Positions 46,101-54,146 of a DNA stretch of 64,000 nucleotides are shown one piece after another. Position 1 is the first letter of the stretch. Every line of letters begins with the position of its first letter. The translations under genes were made by a program, and so were the position numbers. This DNA comes from Reticulitermes lucifugus (Eukaryota > Arthropoda > Insecta > Blattodea > Rhinotermitidae). The stretch is taken from contig JAKCWW010000561.1 in the NCBI GenBank assembly GCA_026260175.1, positions 40,798-104,797 of the forward strand, given 5' to 3'. Below the pieces are notes generated by a model that had not been told where the DNA came from, searched no databases, and was given only the letters and a program-made list of their open reading frames with translations.

Positions 46101-49100
46101 AAGCATGTTTGTCAGTGAAGCAAATGACAGCAGTGTGAATGACATTTGGTTAGTAAATTATTAATATCAGTAATATGAACAGATTTTCTTTGTTAGTGTA
46201 AACTTCTTAATGCTTGCTCTTTAAGCTCATGTTACAGATTTCTTTGGCAACAAGTCACAGAGAAGGATTAGTATAATATGTCAGAACTGGTTTGTTTCAG
46301 ATGTGAGACCCGTTCTTGAACACATTCAACACAACCATTCATACAATCTTCCTCCTGAAAGCACTGGTGCCATGCAGCGTCCTGTCACGAGAGACAAGCA
46401 GAAAGGTATGTACAAAGGATGTTCAATGATTAAGGTTTCCTAGATCATAAAAACTAAATGAGAAGTCATTATGACATTAAATGTAGCTTGTTAATTCCAC
46501 TGACATATTATTTTTTACATAATCTCCAAGCACATTGAGGTACTTGCCACATCTTGGCACAAGTGTAAAAATTCCATCGTGGTAGAAATGAGGCTCTTGC
46601 ATTCCCAACCATTCACAAACTGTAATTTCCACTTTCTGACTGTTGTGGAATTGACAACATCCTAAGTGCTGATTATTGTTTCCTGCAGCATGAATTCAAC
46701 ATGGGTGACTCATGAATCCCAGAATACAGGTGCCATAACTTTTCCAGCAGAGTGATACTCTTTAAATTTTTTTGACTGTCAGAGAAGCTGGGGTTTTTTC
46801 TTTCCACTGCATTTTAGCTTCTATTCTTTTATTTGGGCCAGTGATGCAACACTTGGGACATCGCCAGTTTCACCATAATGAGGAAGTGGAAATGGCTGTT
46901 TGTGAATGGGTGCATATGCAAGAGCCCAATTTCGAACATGATTGAGAAACTATGTCAATATACTTGGGAATTATGTTTAAAAATAATGATACTTCAGTGG
47001 AATGAATGAGCTACATTTGACATTGTAACGACTTCTCATATAATTTTTGTGACATAGAGAACCTTGCTTACTGAACATTCCTCATAGCATATTTTGTGAG
47101 TGGTCAGACTTACAAGTTTAAAGTCACACAAGTGGTCAGATACATGTGTACTGAAGTATACCTCAGTATCAGACCACTTACTGAGTTTCATAGTGATGTG
47201 GAATTTTGTGAAAGTGTGAGATTTCAGGGTCTTGTGGCAGTGATGGTTGAAATTACAGTCATGTGGCATGTGCTGCCATGTAGTTCAGTAGACAGGTACC
47301 AGAACTGTGGAGGAATATGTTGCCTCCACAACCTGACTGCCAAGTTATGTGGTGTTACATCCAAGAAGACTGTAAACTTCATTTTGTCAAAATCCTTCAA
47401 ACTTAGTTGCTAATCGTATATGAACCCTCTTATCATTGTAATACGAGCTTCTGTCAGACAAGCGTGTTATGTTTACTGTAATCACTTAATTAGGCAATTG
47501 AATGAATGCTCAGGTATTCAAGACATTATAATGAAATGGCAATTATCAAATATTAAAAAAGAAATTATACACAGCCACAGATGCCTGTAGTCTTGCTATT
47601 TCTTGCCTCACAGCTGTTTTGGAACTTCTAAGGAAATTTGGCAAGCCACGCACATACACCATCAAATAATATTTATTACTGCACACAGACTTTATTCATA
47701 GGAATGATTTGGTTGGGAGGTAAATTTCCTTGTATTGTACTGACATTACAAAACATAAAAGATGGTAATGTAGGCTTTGAACTTCAAGATTTCACATTAT
47801 TTTTCTAAATGAATGTGGAACAGCAGAGAGAGAGAGAGAGAGAGAGAGCTATATTTCATCCCTTGCTGTTGTATCATACCTTAGTTTCTCACAGCAAGTG
47901 TTGCTGAAGATTCAGGTCATCTGGTATGCAACATTATGTCATCGGGCAAGTAGTTCCCAATGTTTCAAAGGATTGTATTCCCTTTTTCTTTAGGGTAAAA
48001 CAGTTCTTGAACTGCCTGACCTTGAATATGAAGGCACTACAGTTGTTGGGAGCATCAGGAACTACTTGTCCAATGACGCAGTGTCACATCCCAGAAGACG
48101 CAGATCTTCAGTAGTAATAATAGTGTTTGATGATACAGGGGCAGAGCTGAGAGTAAGGCATTTCTGAATCTCAGGAGTGTTGTCCTGTTATATTTTATAA
48201 TATTGAGGCATTAATACATTTGGAATTTAAATTTTGGTGAAGCATCTACCAGATGTATTCCCCAAGTCACGCAGTTTTGGCCTCACATTTAATGCAGAAA
48301 ATGTGACTGCCATCTGTGTTGTATAAAACTGATGTCATCATTTGTGGTTTTTAAAGAATGAATAGAATTCATTAAATTTACTTTTTCTGTTTTGAGGCAT
48401 CATGTTGTGGATTTGTTTCTCTGATACATAATGTCACATTGTTAAAATTTTCATCTTGTTTGAATCTTTGTTTCTATCCTTTTATAAGCTGTATGGTTGG
48501 GACAGTGTGATAAAGATTAGAATATACAGAACTGTGATTTTGCTGCTGTGTTATATGGGTGTGAAACTTAGTCTCTCACCTTTAGAGAACAACGTAGACT
48601 GAGGGTGTTTGGAAACAGGGTGCTGAGGAGGTTATTTGGGCCTGAGAGGGAAGAAGTAACTGGAGGTTGGAGAAAACTGTGTAATGAGGAGCTTCATAAA
48701 TCACAGTCCTCACCAAATTGTAGGGTGGTAAGTCAAGGAGGAATCGATAGGTGTGGCATGTGACACATACAGAATGCAAGAGAAATGCAAACAGAGATCA
48801 CTTTGAAGACCTAGGCATAGGTGGGAGGATAATATTATCATGGGTCTTAAGGATGTAGGCTGGGAGGGTGTGGACCAGTGGCAAACTCTGGTCCGGAGGT
48901 CATGTCTATCAGAAGGGTACTCTTCCGCTAGACCTGACGTCTGTATCAGGATTTGCCACTGATGTGGACTGGATTTATCTGGATGTGGATGGGGTCTTGT
49001 GAACCTAGTAATGAATCTTGTTTCCACAAAATACAGGAAATTTCTTGACTGCTTGAGGACCTATTAACTTCTGAAAGAGAACATTACTCCTGGAGTTAGT

Positions 49101-52100
49101 TATAGAATTGCCAGTGATGCACATGTTTGGTATTAATTTGTAGTGTTATTTTCTGCAGGACGAAAATCAGAGGAGGAGCACTTGAATAGAGACGAAAAGC
49201 GTGCACGATCAATGAATATACCAATGAGTGTGGCTGACATAATTAACCTGCCCATGGACGAATTTAATGAACGATTATCCAAATATGACCTAAGTGAGGC
49301 ACAGCTTTCACTTATCAGAGACATCAGGCGACGGGGGAAAAATAAGGTATCTTACAGTTTTTGGTTCATTCAGAGTCAACAGTTATTTGAATAAGACACA
49401 TTTTCGTTTGTGATTGTGGTACACCGGAACTTATTGTTAACTGTAAAATAAAAAAGTTTCATCCATTGCCAAAGAATGTTGTAGTTAACCCAGGGAGGTC
49501 TATGTCTGCTCCAGGATAGAATTGCAGAATAAACATATGGAACTTTAATACTGTAGGAATGTATGTGGTACAAGGTAGACAAGTATTAAATAAATCCTTT
49601 GACTATTCCACTTTGACTGATGAATTCCATATCCAATCCGACTTGCATGGATATTGGATCAGTGAATGTATATGTATGTATGTATGTATGACTACTCTGG
49701 TTGTAGCAATATATCTAAACCCTATAGGAATTATAAAGTGTGTTGTCAAAAGATTGCTTGACTTTTGACCTGGCTTACTGGCTGTTTGGAAAGCTAATTA
49801 TCTGTGATTAGTATAGAAGTTTGTGGTCTTACTGTAAGTAAAGTCCTATCTAGTGGGTTCTGTGGTGGGGGGGGGAGCCATCTTTGTGATTCCTTTTAAT
49901 GTAATTCTTCCATCAATATTATTTTAACTAGGTGGCTGCACAGAACTGCCGCAAACGTAAGCTGGACCAGATCTTGACTCTAGCTGATGAAGTGAAGGAG
50001 ATGAGGGATCGAAAGACCCGTCTAATCCGAGAGAGAGACTTCAGGTTGTCAGAGATACAGCGAGCCAAGGAGAAATTCAGCCAACTTTATAGACATGTCT
50101 TCCAGGTAAGTTTGTTTGACTGTGCACCCTACTAAATAACATAGAAATGTTTGTATCAGTTGAGAGAAGACTGTTTTAGCACATGTGCTTGGGCTGAAAG
50201 GGAAATCTGCAAAGACATCTGAAATGTTGAACAGAGCACAAAAGTGTGTTTGTTATTGTTGAACTTTAAATTTCCATATTGAATCTATCAAGGTTTTTAG
50301 AACAGATGTTAGAAGAAACATGATATCATATATGCTCCCTAAGACAGGCCTGCTCAACATTGTGCGTGGTGTAGGCAACTTTGGCAAAATTTGGTCTGCA
50401 TGCGGGTAACATGAAATTCAATACACAAAATGGAGTTGAATAAGTATACATATAATTATATGTATAATTTTATTTCTTTGTTTTTCTGTACATCTTGTGC
50501 AATAAAAACATGGGCTACTGATAATAATGGGAAAAGTGTATAAAAAAATTCAGTGCACTATGTATGCTACTATGTTGCCATTTTTAACGCATTTTTACAA
50601 AGTTGGTTAGTAATGTAATGTATGTCTATAAATAAACAGCTCATAATTTTTCTAAATTGCGTTGGAGTTCTGTCTGCCAGGAAAAGATTTAAAGGACATT
50701 TTCTTATTTCAAATGTCTCCACAGGCAACATGACACTGTGTTGCAGGAACCTGTGAGCTGCGGTTGGGCAGGCCTGCCACAAGTATTCTGAGCCACATGG
50801 CAAATTTCTATGGTCATAGTTGTTTCATTATGAACACACATTTCTGCAGAAACTGTTATATTCTTTGCTCATCGAGTTGAGGAATTCAAAAAGCCAAGCA
50901 GCATGACTTTTGACAGGTATTGGCAACCTTTGGTACCTTTGGGCCACATTCAGATGTGAACTTCATGACATGGGCCAGTTGTGTAGAGTATGTTGATAAC
51001 AAGATCATTAGGAGTTTATGCAGAATGAAATGAGAGATGATGATATAGCAGGATGCAGCTGTATGTTTATTTTACAGGTTATTTATTTCAAACATATTAT
51101 TGCAGAAAAATTTTCACCTCAGTCTTAGTGAATAGGGATATTTATGAAGTCATTGCACTCATTCATCGTATGTTGAGTGGGATTACTGAGGTTGGGTGAT
51201 CATCAGTAAGCCAGGAACAGAATGTTTTTTTGGGTGGGGGGATTCATGACCAAAATTGCTTGTTGCAAATTAAGTGCTGCCAAGTGCTGTTAGCATTTGC
51301 TTTGTGAACAATTTTATGGCTGCTGAATATATCATTTGGTGAAATCACCTTTGAGGCTCTTGCATCTGCAATGGAGCCTGATTATTGCTGCTGGCAAAAG
51401 GGTTTTGGAACATTCAGGTTTCATTTGTTTTCTTGTGAAAGTCTCCAAACCTTGAAGGAAATTAATTTTGGGCAGTGGAGTGTTGCCAAAAAAATTGTCC
51501 TTCAGCATCTGCCAATCCCCAGGTGATGTGGAAGATTCAAGAGCAGTTTCTCAAAATGTAAAGTGGCAAAGGCCTTCACATCCCAAAATGGGTCATGTAA
51601 TAATTTTACTTTTCCTTGAAATTTCATTCTTTTCAATTCAATTTTATTTAGCATCCATAATTGCTACAAGAGTAACACTTGGACAAGTCAAGTTACACAA
51701 ATTATACAATATAAAACACTCAATAAAACTATATTATATAACAACCATACAAAACCTTATAAAAATATTAAGTATATGGATTTATTGCTTAAAAATCACC
51801 TGCAANAAACTCATTCAATGTATAAAATGGATGCTCCAATAAAAACAATTTTAGTTTATTTTTAAAGTCCTTAAAACCTTCCGATTTTTTTATGGCCAAG
51901 GGCAGTCTATTATACAATATAATACCCCTGCTAATCACACTTTTCTTAAAAAACGATGTGTTACAAGGTGGCACATGGAAATTATCTTTCCTTCTCGTAT
52001 GATAATCACATAAATTTGAATTTCTAGTCGAATATATATATTATATTTTCGAAAATAACACAACACCTCAAAAATATACATAGAGGTCACAGTTAAAATC

Positions 52101-54146
52101 CTCAATTCTTTAAAAATGGGTCTGCAGGATTTTCTGCTATTTAGACCTTTCATTATACAGAGTACCCTTTTTTGCATATTCAAAACTTTACTATTTTCTT
52201 TCTCACCACCCCATAAAATTATACCATATCTTACTAAGGACTGAAATTGGGCAATATGCCGAAACTCAACTCATTTCTCAATGCTTTAATAATATAGCAT
52301 ACCTTACTCAAATTTAAACATAATGTTTGAATGTGTGTGCTCCATTTTAAATTACTTGTAATATTAATCCCTAAAAATCTGAACTGTAATGTATAGTTTA
52401 TTCCTGCGTTGTTAAGTGTAATACTTGGCCCAGCTAAGATACCGTTTCTGTTTAATTGAAATAACATTGCTTTGGTCTTGTCTATATTTATAATGAGGTT
52501 ATTTTTTGAAAACCATGTTTCTAACTGGAACATCACCCTATTTACCCTCGCTTGAAGAGTATTTGTGTCTTTATTTCTTATCAATATGTTAGTGTCATCC
52601 GCAAAAAGGACCACTTTTGCATCCGGTATATGTAGAGGTAGATCGTTTATATATAACAAAAATAAAAGAGATCTCAAAATAGATCCTTGTGGTATTCCGT
52701 ATTTTATTACCCTATGTGAAAATTAATATATCTTCTGCTTAGAAATCTTATTATCATTGGTAGTTGTTTCTACAAATTGTAACCACTGGGATTTTAACCA
52801 TGTCTTTGCTGTCCCTCTTATTCCATAATAATCGGTTTCATGTAGATAAGTGTTACGTTCACAGTAAATTTAAGAGCCATGACCCATTTGTTATCACATA
52901 ACTGTGGTACAGTTTTACCCTTCTCCATCATGAGTGTATCTCTTCAGGTCTGAATAAAAAGAAAAAGATCTGCTCAACACTGCCCTTCTACCCAGCCATC
53001 TAATTGCCGAGCAGCAAGAAACGTGGCTGTATCCTGATCTTACTTTTTCTAGAAAATATTGGAACTGATGGTGGTTCAAACCCTTGCATGAAATGTAGTG
53101 TGCTGTTAAAATCAGTATTCATAGCTTCTTTTATTCCCAATTAAAAAAAAAAAAATTGCAGCACAGTGCATCATGATGAATAATATGGTGAAACAGATCA
53201 GATTGCTAGAGCTCTTTTTTTTTTAAATTTCCTTGCAGATTGGTCCTGCTATGCCAGTCTTAGAGTCATACATATTTCTTCTACCATCATTTGTCACACT
53301 TGTAAATATTTTTCTGCCAGGTTCCAAAGAAATTATGTTTCTTTTACTTTAAAGAACAAATTTTTGCCAGTTGTATTGACAATCATACTCCATCAATTAT
53401 CAATCTCTTCATGAACATGGAATAACTATGACACAAATAGATATCATATACTGTACACTGCCCGCAATGTCATTACTTTCATTCATCACAAATGCATAAC
53501 AATTAACTGATTTTGCCTGTAATTTGAGTTGCTTAAATAAATTTGTTTCCAATTCTTCTATAAATATCTTTTATGTACAAGTTCAGGCAGAGAGATTAAC
53601 GTCTTTAAAATTCTGTTTCTTATCTGGACACCCCCGTCAACTACAGTTAACAAAACCTTGCTTTACAAATTCACAGCATGTAAAGGGCTTTGTTAATCTT
53701 GCAATGGACTATGTATTTTCCTTTATTTTTACTTTATTTTGTTTTATCCCCCCCCCCATTTTTGGGTTTATGAATTAAAATTTCTCACCTGATGTCGTGT
53801 CCATGGGCAGCATGAAGTGGAAGTTCGGACAGCATGCTGCTGCTGGCTGCAGATTTGGAACCCATGACTTGTAACATTACAAAGAAACTGTTCATTGCAG
53901 CAAAATTGCCTTGATTGTATATATTCATATGTGAAAAATAACAGTGGTATTACTACTGAACTGTATGTCATTCTGCAGCATCTGCGAGATCCTGATGGAA
54001 ACCAGTACTCCCCATATGAATATAGCCTACAGCAATCTGCAGATGGAAGTGTCCTCCTGGTGCCCCGCACTAATTCCTCAGCCATGCTAGAGCCAGAATT
54101 AGCTCGCCAGAAGCACAAAGAACATGATCCTCATCATAAAGAGTGA
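21844..54146 (+). CDS. cnc: cap-n-collar (cnc), CNC-bZIP transcription factor, ten exons
   Basis: The product is a nuclear CNC-bZIP factor, orthologous to Nrf1/Nrf2. The family heterodimerises with small Maf proteins and binds antioxidant-response/Maf elements to drive detoxification, redox and proteostasis genes; it also acts in head patterning in flies. CDS = join(21844-22111, 25067-25200, 30816-30912, 42589-42823, 43252-43400, 45018-45212, 46301-46405, 49159-49346, 49932-50105, 53979-54146). Each junction is AG..GT and the phases join without a stop, giving 568 residues from ATG 21850. Visible parts in order: [10 protein letters not shown] motif (residues 7-16), ten-His tract (37-46), acidic DEDLQLMD segment (152-159), Ser-rich DSG/ETG region (198-234), HNHSYN motif, CNC domain (about 403-455), basic region with AAQNCRKRK (457-465), leucine zipper (about 466-513), Neh3-like tail (514-568). 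The exon and domain order matches the family. The length is close to a short CncA-like isoform. The acceptor before the first ATG implies longer isoforms with exons upstream of the window. Confidence 0.97.
22112..25066 (+). other. cnc intron 1
   Basis: This 2.95-kb intron starts gtgagt and ends ttgcag. It has a C8 run near 23132-23140 followed by a T run. The tail of a decayed LINE lies at about 23640-23970. I see no other coding signal in it. Confidence 0.85.
23640..23970 (+). repeat. Decayed LINE 3' end
   Basis: It includes TATTAGGGTGATCA (23756-23769), shared with 62518-62529, and a TCTGGATTCGTAATGGCTCA..GATCAGTGG..TGTGAAC..CAGTGGACCTTCAGGTT series. That series matches the end of the LINE family at 62660-62790 and 35730-35820. 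Confidence 0.55.
25067..25200 (+). CDS. cnc: cnc coding exon 2
   Basis: This 134-nt exon follows ttgcag and precedes gtgaga. It encodes residues 88-132, a Ser/Gly/Asn/Met-rich linker ending [13 protein letters not shown]. It ends in phase 0. It sits between the N-terminal MEQRWQDL segment and the acidic activation segment, and no catalytic or binding motif is visible. Confidence 0.9.
25327..25625. repeat. Palindromic repeat
   Basis: GTTCAGTTGAGACTACTTA (25353-25371) is mirrored by TAAGTAGTCTCAACTGAAC (25574-25592). Looser matching extends the arms outward to about 60 bases (TTGCAAAGG..ATACT against AGTAT..CATTTGCA). TATCCCAGAAGAC (25497-25509) is the recurrent short motif. Confidence 0.7.
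27697..27735. repeat. Alternating GC/CA microsatellite
   Basis: A CG run passes into an AC run, all alternating purine-pyrimidine, a sequence type prone to Z-DNA and slippage. Confidence 0.9.
27755..28150. repeat. Three copies of a GACAAACTTTCAG repeat
   Basis: GACAAACTTTCAG, then TGGTAGAGG, CCAAA and AAGGATTTT, occur at 27765-27830 and 27913-27960 in direct orientation. They occur inverted at 28098-28140 (CTTAATTGGTCCCTTCTACC). The arrangement can fold back. Confidence 0.65.
28640..29300 (+). pseudogene. Decayed LINE reverse transcriptase
   Basis: Frames read [11 protein letters not shown] near 28658 (the RT catalytic box with a V for A change), then [20 protein letters not shown] near 28867-28926 and [20 protein letters not shown] near 28985-29055. 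That order is typical of Jockey/CR1-like LINEs. Stops and shifts show it is dead. Confidence 0.85.
30816..30912 (+). CDS. cnc: cnc coding exon 3 (acidic activation segment)
   Basis: This 97-nt exon follows ttcacag and precedes gtgagt. It encodes residues 133-164, including [20 protein letters not shown], and ends with the first base of Gly165. Acidic segments with this pattern of Asp/Glu and Leu/Met are seen in the activation regions of CNC factors and are thought to recruit co-activators; that role here is inferred by family similarity. Confidence 0.93.
31240..31292. repeat. TA and TTTA microsatellite
   Basis: TA repeats run into TTTA repeats inside cnc intron 3. Confidence 0.9.
31998..32457. 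mobile_element. hAT-like non-autonomous element with 8-bp target duplication
   Basis: CTAACCTA occurs at 31990-31997 and 32458-32465. Inside, GTGCTTTTCAAAC is mirrored by GTTTGAAAAGCAC, and GTGTACCACT by ACCACCAGTGG-type ends. There is no transposase frame. An internal hairpin at 32112-32175 (GTTTCACTGGTTGGCAGGT against ACCTGCCAAAGAGTGAAAC) suggests a nested palindrome. Confidence 0.82.
33390..34300 (+). pseudogene. Mariner transposase remnant, interrupted
   Basis: N-terminal pieces [10 protein letters not shown] (about 33416) and [16 protein letters not shown] (33535-33582) match the mariner helix-turn-helix domain. The C-terminal piece [35 protein letters not shown] (34050-34165) matches the catalytic region with the terminal Asp. 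The middle is replaced by a palindrome at 33685-33830. Several stops are present. Confidence 0.85.
33685..33830. repeat. Palindromic repeat, CGTTTCGGG family, copy 2
   Basis: ATTGGTCCCATCTTCAAGGG and TCAAGATGTCC are mirrored by GGACATGTTGACC and CATGGGACCAATGTGG, followed by TCCCAAAACGTC. The layout equals 1394-1510. It lies inside the broken mariner. Confidence 0.75.
34310..36168. other. Intronic sequence with repeat remnants
   Basis: A 157-codon frame on the - strand (34336-34809) is AT-rich and unlike any protein I know. A decayed hammerhead-like motif lies at 35166-35205. A LINE tail at 35690-35870 (ATGGACTGGATTTATTTGGC, GGATAAGGACCACTGG, GTTAATGAAACTTC) is related to 62680-62770. Confidence 0.5.
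35166..35205 (+). ncRNA. Hammerhead-like motif, decayed
   Basis: CCTGATCATGATCGACATCA is followed by ATCAAAACATGTAGTG. It keeps the order and the ACATGTAG end of the family but has G8 and G12 changed. Confidence 0.25.
36181..36759 (-). mobile_element. Palindromic element C with 12-bp target duplication and assembly gap
   Basis: TTCACTGCATGA flanks it on both sides (36169-36180, 36760-36771). The left arm (36181-36460) is mirrored from 36478. The inner arms match over about 80 bases (TGACTACAAATTATG..TACTGTACCAAGTGGA), and the outer ends match too (GATATGTTCAATAAAT against ATTGAACATATCTC). N bases at 36551-36702 fall in the right arm. ACCGTGCATTTTC is on the - strand at 36733-36745. A 12-bp duplication is a retroelement-like length. 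Confidence 0.75.
36246..36289 (-). ncRNA. Hammerhead-like motif 6, best stem II
   Basis: On the - strand: CCCC, CTGAAGA, T, stem II GGTGG/CCACC with a TTTAAA loop, GAAA, TATGTATA, GGGG. The core is complete and both stem I (4 bp) and stem II (5 bp) pair exactly. Confidence 0.55.
36780..40366. other. AT-rich intronic sequence
   Basis: Apart from the hairpin at 38491-38569 and short A or T runs, I see no repeat or exon. A 61-codon frame at 37645-37830 has no recognisable similarity or splice support. Confidence 0.5.
38491..38569. repeat. Near-perfect hairpin with 38-base arms
   Basis: CAAATTCTTAAAAT (38515-38528), a TCG loop, then ATTTTAAGAATTTG (38532-38545) pair exactly. Outward, AATAAAATCACCATG pairs with mismatches to TTGATGGTTTTATT. 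It could form a stable RNA hairpin in the pre-mRNA. Confidence 0.85.
40367..40541. mobile_element. Pogo/Tigger-type MITE, 175 bp
   Basis: CAGTAAAACCCCGATTTAAT at the left end is mirrored by ATTAAATAGGGGTTTTACTG at the right end, flanked by TA at 40365-40366 and 40542-40543. Internal ATTTAGTGAAAT repeats are present. No coding capacity. Confidence 0.92.
40544..42588. other. End of cnc intron 3
   Basis: It contains a 112-codon frame (40590-40928) without recognisable similarity, a CA microsatellite (41513-41534) and a single N near 41351 in a C run. Confidence 0.5.
42589..42823 (+). CDS. cnc: cnc coding exon 4 (Ser-rich, DSG/ETG motifs)
   Basis: This 235-nt exon follows ggttgcag and precedes gtgtgg. 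Its first two bases complete Gly165, and it encodes residues 166-242 starting [11 protein letters not shown]. It carries [11 protein letters not shown] (200-210) and [13 protein letters not shown] (222-234). The DSGxxT-like element resembles beta-TrCP phosphodegrons of the Neh6 region in Nrf2, and ETG resembles part of the ETGE Keap1 motif although the last Glu is absent. Both readings are inference from short motifs. Confidence 0.95.
42824..43251 (+). other. cnc intron 4
   Basis: A short 428-nt intron, gtgtgg to gtaatag, with no repeat or other signal noticed. Confidence 0.9.
43252..43400 (+). CDS. cnc: cnc coding exon 5
   Basis: This 149-nt exon follows ctgtaatag and precedes gtaaag. The AG of exon 4 plus its first C give Ser243, followed by [13 protein letters not shown]. 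The exon encodes residues 244-292, Tyr/Ser-rich and then basic ([12 protein letters not shown]). It lies between the phosphodegron-like region and the Gly-rich linker. Confidence 0.94.
43401..45017 (+). other. cnc intron 5
   Basis: This 1.6-kb intron contains a decayed hammerhead-like motif on the - strand (44251-44292) and an imperfect tandem of a CTGCTGTGTGTTC-like unit near 44485-44550. No other gene signal is visible. Confidence 0.8.
44251..44292 (-). ncRNA. Hammerhead-like motif, decayed
   Basis: On the - strand GGCC, ATGATGA, T, stem II GGAGA/TCTCC, AAAA, TGTT, GG. The fold is kept, but C3 and G12 have changed. Confidence 0.3.
45018..45212 (+). CDS. cnc: cnc coding exon 6
   Basis: This 195-nt exon follows ccatcag and precedes gtacag. 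It encodes residues 294-357: a Gly/Ala/Pro-rich stretch ([18 protein letters not shown], then [15 protein letters not shown]) ending SLEFARHHS. It is GC-richer than the flanking introns, which supports coding. The start is set by the phase left by exon 5 (G plus GA gives Gly293). Confidence 0.93.
45213..46300 (+). other. cnc intron 6
   Basis: This 1.1-kb intron runs from gtacag to gtttcag. A degenerate CTGAGGA-type motif lies near 46076-46125. Nothing else was recognised. Confidence 0.8.
46301..46405 (+). CDS. cnc: cnc coding exon 7 (HNHSYN motif)
   Basis: This 105-nt exon follows tttgtttcag and precedes gtatgt. It encodes residues 359-392, starting [18 protein letters not shown]. The same His-Asn-His-Ser/Thr-Tyr-Asn motif precedes the CNC domain in Nrf1, Nrf2 and fly Cnc. 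The exon ends in the basic run RDKQK that leads into the CNC domain. Confidence 0.96.
46432..47065. mobile_element. Fold-back mariner derivative made of two 3' ends
   Basis: The ends AAGGTTTCC and GGTTCTC-type, then AATGAGAAGTC and AATGTAGCT, are inverted over 50 bases or more. On the - strand from about 46625 down to 46515 the frame reads [16 protein letters not shown] and [20 protein letters not shown]. On the + strand from about 46875 the same transposase end reads [20 protein letters not shown]. Both arms therefore carry the same mariner C-terminus in opposite orientation. Confidence 0.75.
47826..47848. repeat. GA microsatellite
   Basis: An uninterrupted GA run inside cnc intron 7. Confidence 0.95.
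47903..48118. repeat. Palindromic repeat, TCTTCTGGGATGT family
   Basis: CTGAAGATTCAGGTCATCTG, then GGCAAGTAGTTCC, is mirrored by GGAACTACTTGTCC, then ATCCCAGAAGACGCAGATCT and TCAG. The central part also contains TTCTTGAACTGCCTGACCTT. Related single arms occur at 32630-32690 and 54688-54780. Confidence 0.75.
48575..49070 (+). repeat. LINE 3' end, insect RTE/Jockey-like ORF2 tail
   Basis: Shifted frames read [20 protein letters not shown] (about 48598-48657), then [12 protein letters not shown] (48685-48719), [13 protein letters not shown] (48808-48845), [14 protein letters not shown] and [15 protein letters not shown]. This is the familiar C-terminal text of an abundant insect LINE. An internal repeat of a GATGTGGA unit lies at 48960-48990. 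Confidence 0.8.
49159..49346 (+). CDS. cnc: cnc coding exon 8 (CNC domain)
   Basis: This 188-nt exon follows ttctgcag and precedes gtatct. It encodes residues 394-455: [20 protein letters not shown], the [10 protein letters not shown] motif, then [18 protein letters not shown]. This is the cap-n-collar homology region that extends the bZIP basic region and adds to DNA-binding specificity with small Maf partners. The exon ends in phase 0 inside the basic region. Confidence 0.98.
49347..49931 (+). other. cnc intron 8
   Basis: This 585-nt intron starts gtatct and ends taactag. It holds a short TATG repeat (49671-49690) and a G9 run near 49866-49875. Its position, splitting the basic region of the bZIP, is the notable point. 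Confidence 0.88.
49932..50105 (+). CDS. cnc: cnc coding exon 9 (basic region and leucine zipper)
   Basis: This 174-nt exon follows ttaactag and precedes gtaagt. It encodes residues 456-513. [12 protein letters not shown] carries the invariant Asn and Arg of bZIP DNA contact. Leu/Ile/Val residues continue at heptad spacing through [11 protein letters not shown] and [13 protein letters not shown] to LYRHVFQ. The exon is in phase 0 at both ends. Confidence 0.98.
50345..50776. mobile_element. hAT-like non-autonomous element, copy 2
   Basis: CAGGCCTGCTCAAC at the left is mirrored by GGTTGGGCAGGCCTG at the right. The body matches 7497-7952. The flanking 8-mers CCCTAAGA and CCACAAGT are only loosely similar, so the target duplication has decayed. 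Confidence 0.8.
50777..51629. other. Intronic sequence, nothing recognised
   Basis: Part of cnc intron 9 between the hAT-like element and the LINE. G runs near 51235. No gene signal. Confidence 0.55.
51630..52855 (-). pseudogene. 5'-truncated Jockey/CR1-like LINE
   Basis: On the - strand the frame runs [20 protein letters not shown] (about 52830-52775), then after one stop [20 protein letters not shown] (about 52710-52650), [10 protein letters not shown] with the catalytic ADD box, [18 protein letters not shown], and near the end [20 protein letters not shown] and [10 protein letters not shown] (about 51970-51880). It ends in an AATTG-rich tail near 51635. An N at 51806 lies in the last codons. 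It is younger than the other LINEs in the window. Confidence 0.9.
52856..53978. other. Intronic sequence, nothing recognised
   Basis: AT-rich sequence before the last cnc exon with A, T and C runs, and no repeat or exon I can support. Confidence 0.55.
53979..54146 (+). CDS. cnc: cnc terminal coding exon 10 (Neh3-like tail)
   Basis: The exon follows ttctgcag and runs to TGA at 54144-54146. It encodes residues 514-568. [20 protein letters not shown] and GSVLLVPR match the C-terminal Neh3 region of Nrf proteins, which in vertebrate Nrf2 contacts the chromatin remodeller CHD6. The protein ends in a charged His/Lys/Glu tail. Confidence 0.97.
   Translation, partial: HLRDPDGNQYSPYEYSLQQSADGSVLLVPRTNSSAMLEPELARQKHKEHDPHHKE

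Larger units (their letters stand above)
46406..49158 (+). other. cnc intron 7
   Basis: This 2.75-kb intron contains a fold-back mariner derivative (46432-47065), a GA microsatellite (47826-47848), a palindromic repeat (47903-48118) and a LINE 3' end (about 48575-49070). No exon other than those of cnc is visible. Confidence 0.85.
50106..53978 (+). other. cnc intron 9
   Basis: This 3.9-kb intron contains a hAT-like non-autonomous element (50345-50776) and a 5'-truncated LINE on the - strand (about 51630-52855). The rest is AT-rich with homopolymer runs (A run near 53142, C9 near 53749). Confidence 0.85.
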
